A stretch of DNA of 64,000 nucleotides from Cellulophaga sp. HaHa_2_95 (lineage in GTDB: Bacteria; Bacteroidota; Bacteroidia; Flavobacteriales; Flavobacteriaceae). The stretch lies in NCBI RefSeq assembly GCF_019278565.1, contig NZ_CP058988.1, positions 620,001 through 684,000 of the forward strand. Reading direction: 5' to 3'. Below are positions 9,143 through 16,936 of this stretch, one piece after another. Position numbers and translations under genes: made by a program. The notes beneath the pieces are model-generated. The model made no database searches. It had not been told where the DNA came from and saw only the letters and a program-made list of their open reading frames with translations. Position 1 is the first letter of the stretch; each line of letters begins with the position of its first letter.

Positions 9143-9168
9143 CATCTTACTTTTTTGAATGCTTCGCT

Positions 9169-10428
9169 ATGGATCCGTATGCTGCTTTACGCTATAAAGA
9201 GTTCAATATTTTTTTACTAGTCCGTTTTGCCATGGTTTTTGCATGGTCTATGCAATTTATTGTAATAGAATGGCAGGTGTATACCTTAACTAAAGATCCG
9301 TTATCCTTAGGGATTATTGGCTTAATGGAGGTTATTCCTGCAGTTTCTATGGCGCTTTTTGCTGGGCATATTGTAGACCAGAAAGAAAAACGAAACCTGT
9401 TGATGCTTTGTATTCTTGGTTTTTCTGTTATTAGTTTTGGTCTGTTTGTGATTAGTATCCCTTCTGTGATTGTCGATTTAGATACCAAAACTATTTTATA
9501 TACCATATATGGCTTAGTATTTTTAGGAGGTATCGTACGTTCTTTTATTGGTCCCACTATTTTTTCATTAATCGCCTTAATTGTTCCTAAAAAAATATAT
9601 CCCAATGCTGCGACATGGAGTAGTTCTACCTGGCAAATGGCGTCTGTTTTAGGTCCAGCGTTGGCAGGGTTCTCTATCAGTTATATTGGTGTGCATTGGT
9701 CCATGTGTTTAATCTTTGGTTTTTCTATACTGGCATTAATAGCACTTTTTAAAATAGGACCTAAACCAATTCTAAATCCGAAAATAGGAGAGCCAATTTT
9801 TGAAAGCTTAAGCGAAGGTTTAAAATTTGTATTTACGAACAAAGCCATCTTAGGTGCATTAACACTAGACATGATCGCCGTTTTATTTGGTGGCGCCGTG
9901 GCGCTATTGTCTGTCTTTGCACAAGATATTTTGCATGTGGGCGCAGAAGGTTTCGGGATTTTAAGAGCGGCGCCCGCAGTGGGAGCAGCAATTACCATGT
10001 TGGGCTCTACCCGATTTCCTATTCATAAAAATGCTGGGAAAAAATTACTCTTGGCGGTATTTGGTTTTGGTCTTTGTATGATTGTTTTTGGATGGTCTGT
10101 ATATTTTTGGGTATCTGTAGCGGCTTTGTTTTTAAGTGGAGCGCTAGACGGAATTTCCATGGTAGTACGTCAAACCATTTTACAATTGAAAACTCCAGAC
10201 CATATGCGGGGTCGCGTAGCATCTGTAAACTCCATTTTTGTAGGTTCTTCTAATGAATTAGGTGCTTTTGAAAGCGGCGTAACTGCAAAATTAATGGGCA
10301 CGGCTACTGCTGTAATTTTTGGAGGTATTATGACCATAACTACAGTAGGGATAACTGCTCTTGCTTTTCCTAAATTTAGAAAGCTAGACCTTCAGAAAGA
10401 TGTTGAGGAACATGAGGCAGAAGATTAA
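9169..10428 (+). CDS. MFS transporter, DHA3/EntS-like
   Basis: A 419-residue inner-membrane protein with about 12 hydrophobic segments and the loop 2-3 motif GHIVDQKEKR, typical of the major facilitator superfamily. It resembles the EntS/MFS_3 group of drug or siderophore exporters. It has its own -10 box and a bidirectional terminator just downstream. No siderophore synthesis genes are nearby, so the substrate is unknown. Confidence 0.85.
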   Translation: MDPYAALRYKEFNIFLLVRFAMVFAWSMQFIVIEWQVYTLTKDPLSLGIIGLMEVIPAVSMALFAGHIVDQKEKRNLLMLCILGFSVISFGLFVISIPSVIVDLDTKTILYTIYGLVFLGGIVRSFIGPTIFSLIALIVPKKIYPNAATWSSSTWQMASVLGPALAGFSISYIGVHWSMCLIFGFSILALIALFKIGPKPILNPKIGEPIFESLSEGLKFVFTNKAILGALTLDMIAVLFGGAVALLSVFAQDILHVGAEGFGILRAAPAVGAAITMLGSTRFPIHKNAGKKLLLAVFGFGLCMIVFGWSVYFWVSVAALFLSGALDGISMVVRQTILQLKTPDHMRGRVASVNSIFVGSSNELGAFESGVTAKLMGTATAVIFGGIMTITTVGITALAFPKFRKLDLQKDVEEHEAED

Positions 10429-10447
10429 ATACTTTAGCTTTTGCATA

Positions 10448-10565
10448 CAAAAAAAGCCCAATGAAGGGCCTTTTTGTCTGTAGGTAATTTAAGATCCGGG
10501 GAGAACACTTATTTTTTAGTAGGTTGATTTTTTCGATTTGGGATCAATAACTCAACTTTAATAAC
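10448..10565 (-). ncRNA. putative small RNA, family A copy 1 (with terminator)
   Basis: On the minus strand a TATCTTTA -10-like box (10570-10577) precedes about 110 bases of non-coding sequence ending in the stem GCCCTTCATTGGGC and seven T. The whole block, including sequence upstream of the promoter, is repeated 324 bases away at 10771-10880. The hairpin also has T residues on the plus strand, so it doubles as the terminator of the MFS gene. No open reading frame is conserved between copies. Transcription is inferred from promoter, terminator and conservation. Confidence 0.5.
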
Positions 10566-10569
10566 AAGG

Positions 10570-10615
10570 TAAAGATAGTATGGTAGTTAGGTTTTTTATA
10601 ATTTATGTTGTGAAC
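10570..10615 (-). promoter_or_regulatory. promoter of putative small RNA A1
   Basis: Reading the minus strand, GTTC (10615-10612) lies 34 bases before TATCTTTA (10577-10570), a one-mismatch TAnnTTTG box. The same GTTC-34-TATCTTTA layout occurs in copy A2, and GTTC-35-TAnnTTTG occurs in array units 2 and 3 near 54.2-54.4 kb. No TTG -33 box is seen. Confidence 0.45.
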
Positions 10616-10770
10616 TCATAAATAGTAGTTGTAGGAAAAGGATTACATGTTGTTTGATGTTTATTTTAGGCCAAATATTCTTCTTGAAATAGTTTTAAAG
10701 GGGTGTGCATAAGGGTTGAATATTCCTTTTAATTTGAAGAATGGTTTCTGGAAAGTCTGATTTTGGGCAA

Positions 10771-10880
10771 TAAAAAAAGCCCAATGAAGGGCTATTTTTT
10801 GCTGTAGGTAATTTAAGATTCGGGGGAATACTTATTTTTTAGTAGGGTAATTTTTTCGGTTACGTTATTCAACATAATAA
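10771..10880 (-). ncRNA. putative small RNA, family A copy 2 (with terminator)
   Basis: This is the second copy of the 10448-10565 element. It keeps the stem GCCCTTCATTGGGC with seven T, the GTAGGTAATTTAAGAT segment (plus strand from 10804), the TTATTTTTTAGTAGG block and the promoter. Similarity continues upstream to about 10972, so the repeated unit is roughly 205 bases. It also sits downstream of lpxH on the same strand, so it could alternatively be part of that transcript's 3' region. Confidence 0.5.
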
Positions 10881-10885
10881 CAAGG

Positions 10886-10931
10886 TAAAGATATCGTTGG
10901 AGAGTATTTTTTTCTAATTTATGTTGTGAAC
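10886..10931 (-). promoter_or_regulatory. promoter of putative small RNA A2
   Basis: On the minus strand GTTC (10931-10928) is followed after 34 bases by TATCTTTA (10893-10886). The spacing and the GTTCACAACATAAATTA segment are identical to copy A1, while the bases between differ, which suggests selection on the promoter parts. Confidence 0.45.
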
Positions 10932-10996
10932 TAGCCCAAAAAACGTTGTAAGAAAGAGCTTACTGTTGTTTGGGTAACAATAAAGGAAGTGCAGAT

Positions 10997-11773
10997 TTAT
11001 TTTGAAGTAGGGCTATACGTTTCCAGAATCATTTCCTTACCGTCAAAAACTCCGTAAGTATAATAACCAATCCAGTCTCCTAAGTTTATATATTTAGATT
11101 TGTCATTTAAGGTAATATCTAAAGGTAAATGTCTGTGGCCAAATACGAAGTAATCATAATGGTCTTGTTCTAACTTGCGTTTGGCATATTGTACAAGCCA
11201 TTCCTTCTCTTCTCCTAAGAACTTAGCATCGTCATCACCAGAAATCAGCTTGTTTTTTACCGATAGGTATTGCGCTAAACGTACGCCTAAATCTGGATGT
11301 AACCATCTAAAGAGCCATTTAGAGAACGGATTTGTAAATACTTTTTTCATTCGCTTGTATCCTTTATCACCAGGACCTAAACCATCTCCATGACCAATAA
11401 AAAATGACGTGTCGTTAAAGGTAAATTGTTGGGGTGAATGAAAAACGGGAATGCCTAATTCTTCTTCAAAGTAACCATTCATCCAAAGGTCATGATTGCC
11501 TACAAAGTAATAAATAGGAATTCCGGAGTCTGCAATTTCAGCTAATTTTCCTAAAGTTCTAGTGAAGCCTTTTGGAACTACGGTTTTGTACTCCATCCAA
11601 AAATCAAACATATCTCCTAATAAAAAGATAGCCGCAGCATCTGTTTTAATTTCATCCAACCAAGCCACAAATTTTTTCTCTCTTGGATAACTGTGTTCCA
11701 TAGTGGGAGCACCTAGGTGATTATCACTAGCAAAGTATACTTTCTTACCTTCTGGAACTTTTAAGGATTGCAT
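10997..11773 (-). CDS. lpxH: UDP-2,3-diacylglucosamine diphosphatase
   Basis: Calcineurin-like metallophosphoesterase that hydrolyses UDP-2,3-diacylglucosamine to lipid X in lipid A synthesis, at the inner membrane face. All metal-binding motifs are present: SDNH (16-19), GDMFD (53-57), GNHD (92-95), GHGD (127-130) and GHRH (212-215). The 258 residues match the LpxH group of Bacteroidetes. It lies 22 bases downstream of queD on the same strand, so the two are probably co-transcribed. Confidence 0.88.
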   Translation of the reverse strand: MQSLKVPEGKKVYFASDNHLGAPTMEHSYPREKKFVAWLDEIKTDAAAIFLLGDMFDFWMEYKTVVPKGFTRTLGKLAEIADSGIPIYYFVGNHDLWMNGYFEEELGIPVFHSPQQFTFNDTSFFIGHGDGLGPGDKGYKRMKKVFTNPFSKWLFRWLHPDLGVRLAQYLSVKNKLISGDDDAKFLGEEKEWLVQYAKRKLEQDHYDYFVFGHRHLPLDITLNDKSKYINLGDWIGYYTYGVFDGKEMILETYSPTSK

Positions 11774-11795
11774 TTATTAGAGACTATTAAGGAGA

Positions 11796-12245
11796 TTAAT
11801 TATCACTGGCGTACCACTCTGCAAAAGAGGTATCTGTTTCTTGTAGTCTTAAGGAATGTAATTGAATATTTTCTGGTAGTCTTGATTTAATACGCGCAGC
11901 AAAATCGATCACCATATTCTCACTTGTAGGTTGGTAATCGGCTAAAATTACCATGTGACCGCGGTCTGTAAGCTCTTTAGCTAATTCTACATGAGGTGTA
12001 TTTTTATTAAATACGGTAGCATGATCAAACTGATCTACTATTTCTTCTTTGACAATCTTTTTTAAATCACCAAAATCTATCACCATGCCTAATTTTACAT
12101 GAGAGGTATCTGTAATGGGCCTGCCAATTACCGTAACAGAAAGTTTATAACTGTGGCCATGTACATTTCTACATTTACCATCATACCCATAAAGGGCGTG
12201 ACCGGTTTCAAAATTAAATTGCTTGGTGATTCTGATATTACTCAT
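11796..12245 (-). CDS. queD: 6-carboxytetrahydropterin synthase
   Basis: A 149-residue T-fold enzyme of the 6-pyruvoyl-tetrahydropterin synthase family, converting dihydroneopterin triphosphate to carboxytetrahydropterin for queuosine synthesis. Zinc ligands H16, H29 and H31 (in ETGHA and NVHGHSY) and the catalytic C25 are present. A strong -10 box is 35 bases upstream. It is upstream of lpxH. The QueD versus PTPS-type function is inferred from the bacterial context. Confidence 0.88.
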   Translation of the reverse strand: MSNIRITKQFNFETGHALYGYDGKCRNVHGHSYKLSVTVIGRPITDTSHVKLGMVIDFGDLKKIVKEEIVDQFDHATVFNKNTPHVELAKELTDRGHMVILADYQPTSENMVIDFAARIKSRLPENIQLHSLRLQETDTSFAEWYASDN

Positions 12246-12279
12246 AATGATAGCTTAAACAAAATGCTTAAATAAGCTG

Positions 12280-12287
12280 CAAAAGTA
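12280..12287 (-). promoter_or_regulatory. -10 box (TACTTTTG) for queD-lpxH
   Basis: Minus-strand TACTTTTG matches TAnnTTTG exactly and lies 35 bases from the queD ATG. No TTG box is seen 17-23 bases further upstream. Confidence 0.55.
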
Positions 12288-12431
12288 TTGATTTATATGG
12301 AGTAATTTTAAAAAACACCAATCTTAAATAAAAGGTTTTCTATTTAGATTTGGCGCAAGTTGTAATTGCTACATAATAGCAAGTGCGCCTCTGTAGCAGA
12401 ACTTTATAGGAAAAGGAACCTTTTAAGGCTA

Positions 12432-12548
12432 TTACTTTCTTTTAAATTTTTTATTATTTCTGTATTTATTGAAAAAATAGATAGCACCAACGATTAATAA
12501 TAATAAGGCAAAAAATGTACTGCCGTTTAAAAACTCAAGTATTTTCAT
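12432..12548 (-). CDS. 38-residue single-pass membrane peptide
   Basis: A short open reading frame fills part of the gap between queD and the enoyl-CoA hydratase. It encodes MKILEFLNGST, then a hydrophobic stretch (about 12-26, FFALLLLIVGAIYFF), then a strongly basic tail rich in lysine, asparagine and arginine. This is the layout of a small inner-membrane protein with a cytosolic basic end. I do not recognise the family. It starts 49 bases downstream of the enoyl-CoA hydratase stop on the same strand. Coding status is inferred only from composition. Confidence 0.5.
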   Translation of the reverse strand: MKILEFLNGSTFFALLLLIVGAIYFFNKYRNNKKFKRK

Positions 12549-12597
12549 GATAAATAATAATAGGATAAAAGAATAGAACGATTATTTTTTAGAGATA

Positions 12598-13365
12598 TTA
12601 TTTTTTAAATTTTTCTAAGGTATTTTTTGTAAATTCTGACAAGGCTAACTTTCCTGTGATGGCAGCTCTTTCAGGTAATAAGGCATCCCAATGGTCTGTG
12701 TTTTTCCAGAGCACCTTTTTCCAATCTTCCAAGGCTTGCGGATTGTATTGCGATAGGCTATTGGTATAAAAATCTAACTCTTTGTCTAACTCAGAAATAG
12801 AATCATAAACTTTGGCAAATAAGCCTTTCTCTTGCGCCCAGTACGCATTTTTCCATGCTGTAGGGCATAAGGATAATTCAGATAAAGCAGCAGTTCCTAG
12901 CTTGCGCTCTACGGCTGGCTCAATCACAAAAGGAGCTATGCCAATAGTAAGCTCAGACAAACGAATTGAAGCGCTTTCTGTAGCGTAAACAATATCACAG
13001 GCGGCTGCTAAACCAACACCACCGCCAACAGTCTTACCTTGTACGCGTCCAACAATTACTTTGCTACACGTACGCATGGCATTGATAACCTTTGCAAAGC
13101 CATTAAAAAAAACTTTTCCTTCTTCCAGTGTAGATACGGCTACCAATTCATCAAAAGATGCGCCAGCACAAAAAGTACTATCGCCTTCAGATTTAAGAAT
13201 AATTACGGTAACCTCTTTATTTGCTGAAAGTTTAGAGAACTCACTTGCTAACCGATCTAGTAATTCACTTACAAAGGAGTTGCTTGCTGGATGGCCAAAC
13301 TCTAGGGTTGCCACCTTGTTTTCTATTTTCGTAAAAAGACTTCCGTTAGGTCTTGTAGTAGCCAT
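12598..13365 (-). CDS. enoyl-CoA hydratase/isomerase family protein
   Basis: A 255-residue crotonase-fold enzyme. The oxyanion-hole regions are visible as FCAGASFDEL and VGRVQGKTVGGGVGLAAACD. The likely reaction is hydration of an enoyl-CoA in fatty-acid or amino-acid breakdown (for example the methylglutaconyl-CoA branch), but the substrate cannot be read from sequence. It has its own -10 box and is upstream of the 38-residue peptide gene. Confidence 0.88.
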   Translation of the reverse strand: MATTRPNGSLFTKIENKVATLEFGHPASNSFVSELLDRLASEFSKLSANKEVTVIILKSEGDSTFCAGASFDELVAVSTLEEGKVFFNGFAKVINAMRTCSKVIVGRVQGKTVGGGVGLAAACDIVYATESASIRLSELTIGIAPFVIEPAVERKLGTAALSELSLCPTAWKNAYWAQEKGLFAKVYDSISELDKELDFYTNSLSQYNPQALEDWKKVLWKNTDHWDALLPERAAITGKLALSEFTKNTLEKFKK

Positions 13366-13381
13366 ATATTGTAATTTATAT

Positions 13382-13389
13382 CAAAAGTA
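13382..13389 (-). promoter_or_regulatory. -10 box (TACTTTTG) for the enoyl-CoA hydratase gene
   Basis: An exact TAnnTTTG match on the minus strand, 17 bases upstream of the ATG at 13365, giving a short leader. Confidence 0.5.
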
Positions 13390-13417
13390 AATAAAAAATA
13401 AGAGAGCCTAAGGCTCA

Positions 13418-14749
13418 TCATAAAGTTCTAAGCGGCATAAATTTTCTTTTAAACTCGATAACCAAGGCACCACCACGGATAAACATCCAGAGGGTAAATG
13501 CGATCCAAATACCTTGGAGTTCTAAACCAAAATACTTCCCGATAAATAAAGCGGGAATAAAACCTAGGAAAGTGGCAGCTAATAAGGTATTCCTCAAATA
13601 TTTCATTTCACCTAAACCTTTAAATAAACCGTCAAATATAAATGCGATACTATTTATAGGTTGCCCTAGAATTACAATAAAAAAGATGCTATAAAAAGCG
13701 TTCAGTACCGGAATGTCATTGGAGAAAAAGGTTCCAATCGGGGTGTAAAAAATAAAGCCTAAGGTCATAAGCAATAGGCTGACAAGTACACCATATATCA
13801 TAATTTTTTTTGCCAGTAAAAAGAGACCGTCATAGTCTTTACTCCCCAGTAGTTTTCCTCCCATAATATTACCGGCAGCAGCATAGCCATCAATAAAAAA
13901 AGCAGAGAAAAGCCATAGATTTATGGCAATGGTATGCGCGCCAATATACTTATCGCCAAGTGCTGTGGCCTCTCTAACAGCTAATATTAGCGCAATGTTA
14001 AGTGCTAAGGCTCTTACAAATAAGTTTAAACTCATGATGATGAGTCTGCCTAATTCTGGATGTAAAGGAAGTTCAGGTTTTAAGCGAATAGTTGTTTTTG
14101 TCAAGAGTAAAATAAAAGCCATAATAGCCATAACTGCCTGTGCAAGTAAACTTGCCCATGCCGCGCCTTCTAAGTACATAGGCTCTAAAATATCTGTAAT
14201 TCCGTAAACAAAAATATAATCAAGAAACACATTGAGAACTGCACCAACAATAGCAATCAGCATGGGGTAAAATGTATTTTGTAATCCTCTGAAAATGCCC
14301 ATTACGGCAAAGGTGAACAGGGTTAGTGGAAAGCCCCAAACTCTAATAGAGTAATAGGAAATACAGTACTCTAAAATTTTCCCTGTAGCGTTTAAGAATC
14401 TAAAGATATCGTCTACAATAAAGATGGTTGATAGTAAAATTAAAATACTCAGCCCAATATTCAAATAGATGGCTTGTGCGGGTAATGATTTTATTGCTTC
14501 TTTTTTTCCGGCCCCAACATATTGAGAGATTATGGCAGAAATGGCACTTCTAGTTTGCCCTAAAATCCAAATTAGCATAGATAAAAAAGAACCTACAATA
14601 CCTGCCGCAGCCAAAGATTCTATACCATCTACCTCAATATTGCCAACGATTGCAGTATCCGTAATAGAAAGTAAGGGTTCTGCTATGCCCGCAATAGTTG
14701 CCGGGATTGCCAGTTTATTAATGTCTTTAAAAGTGATGGTATTCTTCAA
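13418..14749 (-). CDS. MATE family efflux transporter
   Basis: A 443-residue inner-membrane protein with about 12 hydrophobic segments in two related halves, matching the multidrug and toxin extrusion family (DinF-like branch). The N-terminal ATIAGIAEPLLSITDTAIVG is the usual MATE opening. Such proteins export organic cations in exchange for sodium or protons. It lies 12 bases downstream of the GNAT gene on the same strand and is probably co-transcribed with it. Substrate unknown. Confidence 0.9.
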   Translation of the reverse strand: MKNTITFKDINKLAIPATIAGIAEPLLSITDTAIVGNIEVDGIESLAAAGIVGSFLSMLIWILGQTRSAISAIISQYVGAGKKEAIKSLPAQAIYLNIGLSILILLSTIFIVDDIFRFLNATGKILEYCISYYSIRVWGFPLTLFTFAVMGIFRGLQNTFYPMLIAIVGAVLNVFLDYIFVYGITDILEPMYLEGAAWASLLAQAVMAIMAFILLLTKTTIRLKPELPLHPELGRLIIMSLNLFVRALALNIALILAVREATALGDKYIGAHTIAINLWLFSAFFIDGYAAAGNIMGGKLLGSKDYDGLFLLAKKIMIYGVLVSLLLMTLGFIFYTPIGTFFSNDIPVLNAFYSIFFIVILGQPINSIAFIFDGLFKGLGEMKYLRNTLLAATFLGFIPALFIGKYFGLELQGIWIAFTLWMFIRGGALVIEFKRKFMPLRTL

Positions 14750-14761
14750 GTAAAAAGGAAT

Positions 14762-15259
14762 TTATAGTACAAGCTCGTAACAATGAAAAGGATGTATACT
14801 TTGTTTTGGAAAGTAGATATCGCCTAGTTTTTTATAGCCCCGAGCTTCGTAAAATTTTTGATTTCTTTTATTTTGGCTAAAGGTATCTAATCTTACACTG
14901 CTATAATTTTTTTGCTTGGCGTAATTTTCAGCGAAAGTCATCATTTTTTGAGCATAGCCCTTTCCTTGGTTCTCGGGATGCACAGATAGTCTGTGAATAT
15001 AAATGTTATTTTTATTTTCTGTGAGCCATTTTATGGGCTGGTATTCCTGATCCATATGGGTAGAAATAACAATGGTGCCTATAATTTTAGAATTTTCTTC
15101 TAGGACATACAATTCATTTCGCTCTATGTCGTTCTCAAAAGCGTCTTTTGATGGATAATGTTCATTCCATTGATGAATACCGTTATTAGACATTTTTAAA
15201 GCACAGGCTCTAGTAATTTTAAGAATATCGGGAATTTCTAATATCTTTGCGCGACGCAT
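14762..15259 (-). CDS. GNAT family N-acetyltransferase
   Basis: A 165-residue acetyltransferase from the ATG at 15259; a longer frame back to 15322 adds a non-conserved hydrophobic leader and is less likely. The acetyl-CoA-binding motif A is visible as LSVHPENQGKGYAQKMM, and the domain ends with FYEARGYKKLG. It transfers acetyl groups to an unknown amine, with a probable link to the downstream MATE exporter. Confidence 0.88.
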   Translation of the reverse strand: MRRAKILEIPDILKITRACALKMSNNGIHQWNEHYPSKDAFENDIERNELYVLEENSKIIGTIVISTHMDQEYQPIKWLTENKNNIYIHRLSVHPENQGKGYAQKMMTFAENYAKQKNYSSVRLDTFSQNKRNQKFYEARGYKKLGDIYFPKQSIHPFHCYELVL

Positions 15260-15401
15260 TTTTTTAGTATATTTCTTTATTATTTGTAAATTTAAAAGAT
15301 ATAAAATAAAAGCGTAGTGCATTTTTTGAAATCAATTTATTGCGATTGCTTTTTGTTTCAACTAAAAAAATATAGACTACTAAAACAAACAATTTCTACA
15401 C

Positions 15402-16199
15402 ATGAAAAATATATTAGTTCCGATTGGTACCTCACCAGATTCTCATGAAACTTTACAATACGCAGTAGATTTTGCGACTCAGTTTTCTTCCGAAATTTAT
15501 GTAATGGAAGTATTTAGTGTGTCTGCCAACGCCGGTACATTGAGTAACGTTTCTGGAAAAATTACAGAAAATAGTATTGAGCGTTTAAAAGAAATAATAG
15601 AGAAGGTCGATGCTAAAAATGTTGTCATTAAGATTGCAACCTACAATGGAGGTATTGTGAGTGGTGTAAAAGATATTAATAAGGAATTAGGAATAGATTT
15701 AATTATTATTTCTCCTAAAAGTAATGATATAAAAGAAGGTTTGTTCTTAGGGAATACTTCTGGTAAAATTGTAAAGCAAACAAATATTCCTAGTTTAATT
15801 GTACCTAAAGGAAGTGTGTTTGCACCTTATAGAACAATACTTACCGCATTTAAATCAGGAGTGTTAAAACGTAATAGAATTTTAGTGCCATTAATTCAGA
15901 TTAAAAAGAAATTTGGCTCTGTAGTGAATCTTTTATTGGTAAAAACACCTGGATATACCGATGCAGATTTAAAAATCAATACCGCTTTAATGGATATCAG
16001 CTCTCAGCTTACTTTAACCGAAAATGCCACTACGTATTTAGGAGTATTGGAACACTTTCAAGCGCAGCACCCAGATTTACTATGTGTTTTTAGAAGAAGA
16101 AGAGGTTTTTTTAAGACCTTATGGGAAAAGAATACCATATCAAAAGAAGAGTTTTATTCTCCAGTTCCCGTTTTAGTTTTAAGTGTAAAGAAAGATTAA
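15402..16199 (+). CDS. universal stress protein, two UspA domains
   Basis: A 265-residue cytosolic protein with a complete N-terminal UspA domain (MKNILVPIGTSPDSHETL through the SGKIVKQTNIPSLIVPKG nucleotide-loop region) and a second, degenerate UspA-like half. Members bind ATP or other nucleotides and help survive starvation or redox stress. It stands alone between the divergent GNAT gene and the tRNA gene. Confidence 0.85.
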   Translation: MKNILVPIGTSPDSHETLQYAVDFATQFSSEIYVMEVFSVSANAGTLSNVSGKITENSIERLKEIIEKVDAKNVVIKIATYNGGIVSGVKDINKELGIDLIIISPKSNDIKEGLFLGNTSGKIVKQTNIPSLIVPKGSVFAPYRTILTAFKSGVLKRNRILVPLIQIKKKFGSVVNLLLVKTPGYTDADLKINTALMDISSQLTLTENATTYLGVLEHFQAQHPDLLCVFRRRRGFFKTLWEKNTISKEEFYSPVPVLVLSVKKD

Positions 16200-16250
16200 T
16201 TTTTCACTTTGATTCACAAATAAAATAGACGTTCTTTGAAGGGTCTATTC

Positions 16251-16325
<75 letters not shown>

Positions 16326-16327
16326 AA

Positions 16328-16354
16328 ACCATCACTAAAAGTGATGGTTTTTTA
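16328..16354 (+). terminator. intrinsic terminator after tRNA-Ala
   Basis: ACCATCACT and AGTGATGGT form a 9-bp perfect stem with a 3-base loop, followed by TTTTTATTTT. Confidence 0.88.
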
Positions 16355-16402
16355 TTTTATAGCACTTCCTGTGCATCCTGGTGCTTCATGGGTTTAATTT
16401 GT

Positions 16403-16410
16403 TATTTTTG
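16403..16410 (+). promoter_or_regulatory. -10 box (TATTTTTG) for the TlpA-type gene
   Basis: An exact TAnnTTTG match 22 bases before the ATG at 16433, in the gap after the tRNA terminator. It would serve both the TlpA-type gene and the abutting lipoprotein gene. Confidence 0.55.
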
Positions 16411-16432
16411 TTTGGGGAGGCATTAATAGCAT

Positions 16433-16936
16433 ATGAGAAGACACCTTGGAATCACAATTTTACTTTTAGTCTGTTCATTTTCATGCAATCAAATAGAAAA
16501 AAAACCTATTGATTCGGTAAATGAGATGGATGTAGTAGCCACTCCTCCTAGTTTATATACGGATTTAGAGGGTAATCCTATTTCTTTAAATGATTATAAA
16601 GGCAAGAAAATATTGCTGAATTTTTGGGCAACATGGTGTAGGCCTTGTGTTGAGGAAATGCCTTCTTTAGAGCGCGCCATGGCATTATTGAAAGAAGACA
16701 ACTATGTCTTTCTTTTAGCTACCGATGAGTCCATTGAAACCATAAACAATTTTAAAGCTCACATGAATGTTAAACTTAATTTGATACGTTACACTGGTGC
16801 CCTATCGCAATTAAAAATTTATGCGTTACCAGCCACATTTATGTATAACGAGCAAGGAAAGGAAGTCAACGTAATTAGGGGAGCAGCTGAGTGGGATGCT
16901 CCCGAAATGATTAAGAAACTAAAAAATTTCAACTAA
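16433..16936 (+). CDS. TlpA-like thioredoxin-fold lipoprotein
   Basis: A 167-residue exported thiol-disulfide oxidoreductase. The signal peptide ends at SFSC (C18), predicting a lipid anchor, and the active site WCRPC (68-72) sits in the typical LLNFWATW context of the TlpA/ResA family. These proteins reduce disulfides of specific extracytoplasmic partners. The stop codon is directly followed by the ATG of a lipoprotein with a CSCC motif, making that protein a likely partner. Confidence 0.9.
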   Translation: MRRHLGITILLLVCSFSCNQIEKKPIDSVNEMDVVATPPSLYTDLEGNPISLNDYKGKKILLNFWATWCRPCVEEMPSLERAMALLKEDNYVFLLATDESIETINNFKAHMNVKLNLIRYTGALSQLKIYALPATFMYNEQGKEVNVIRGAAEWDAPEMIKKLKNFN

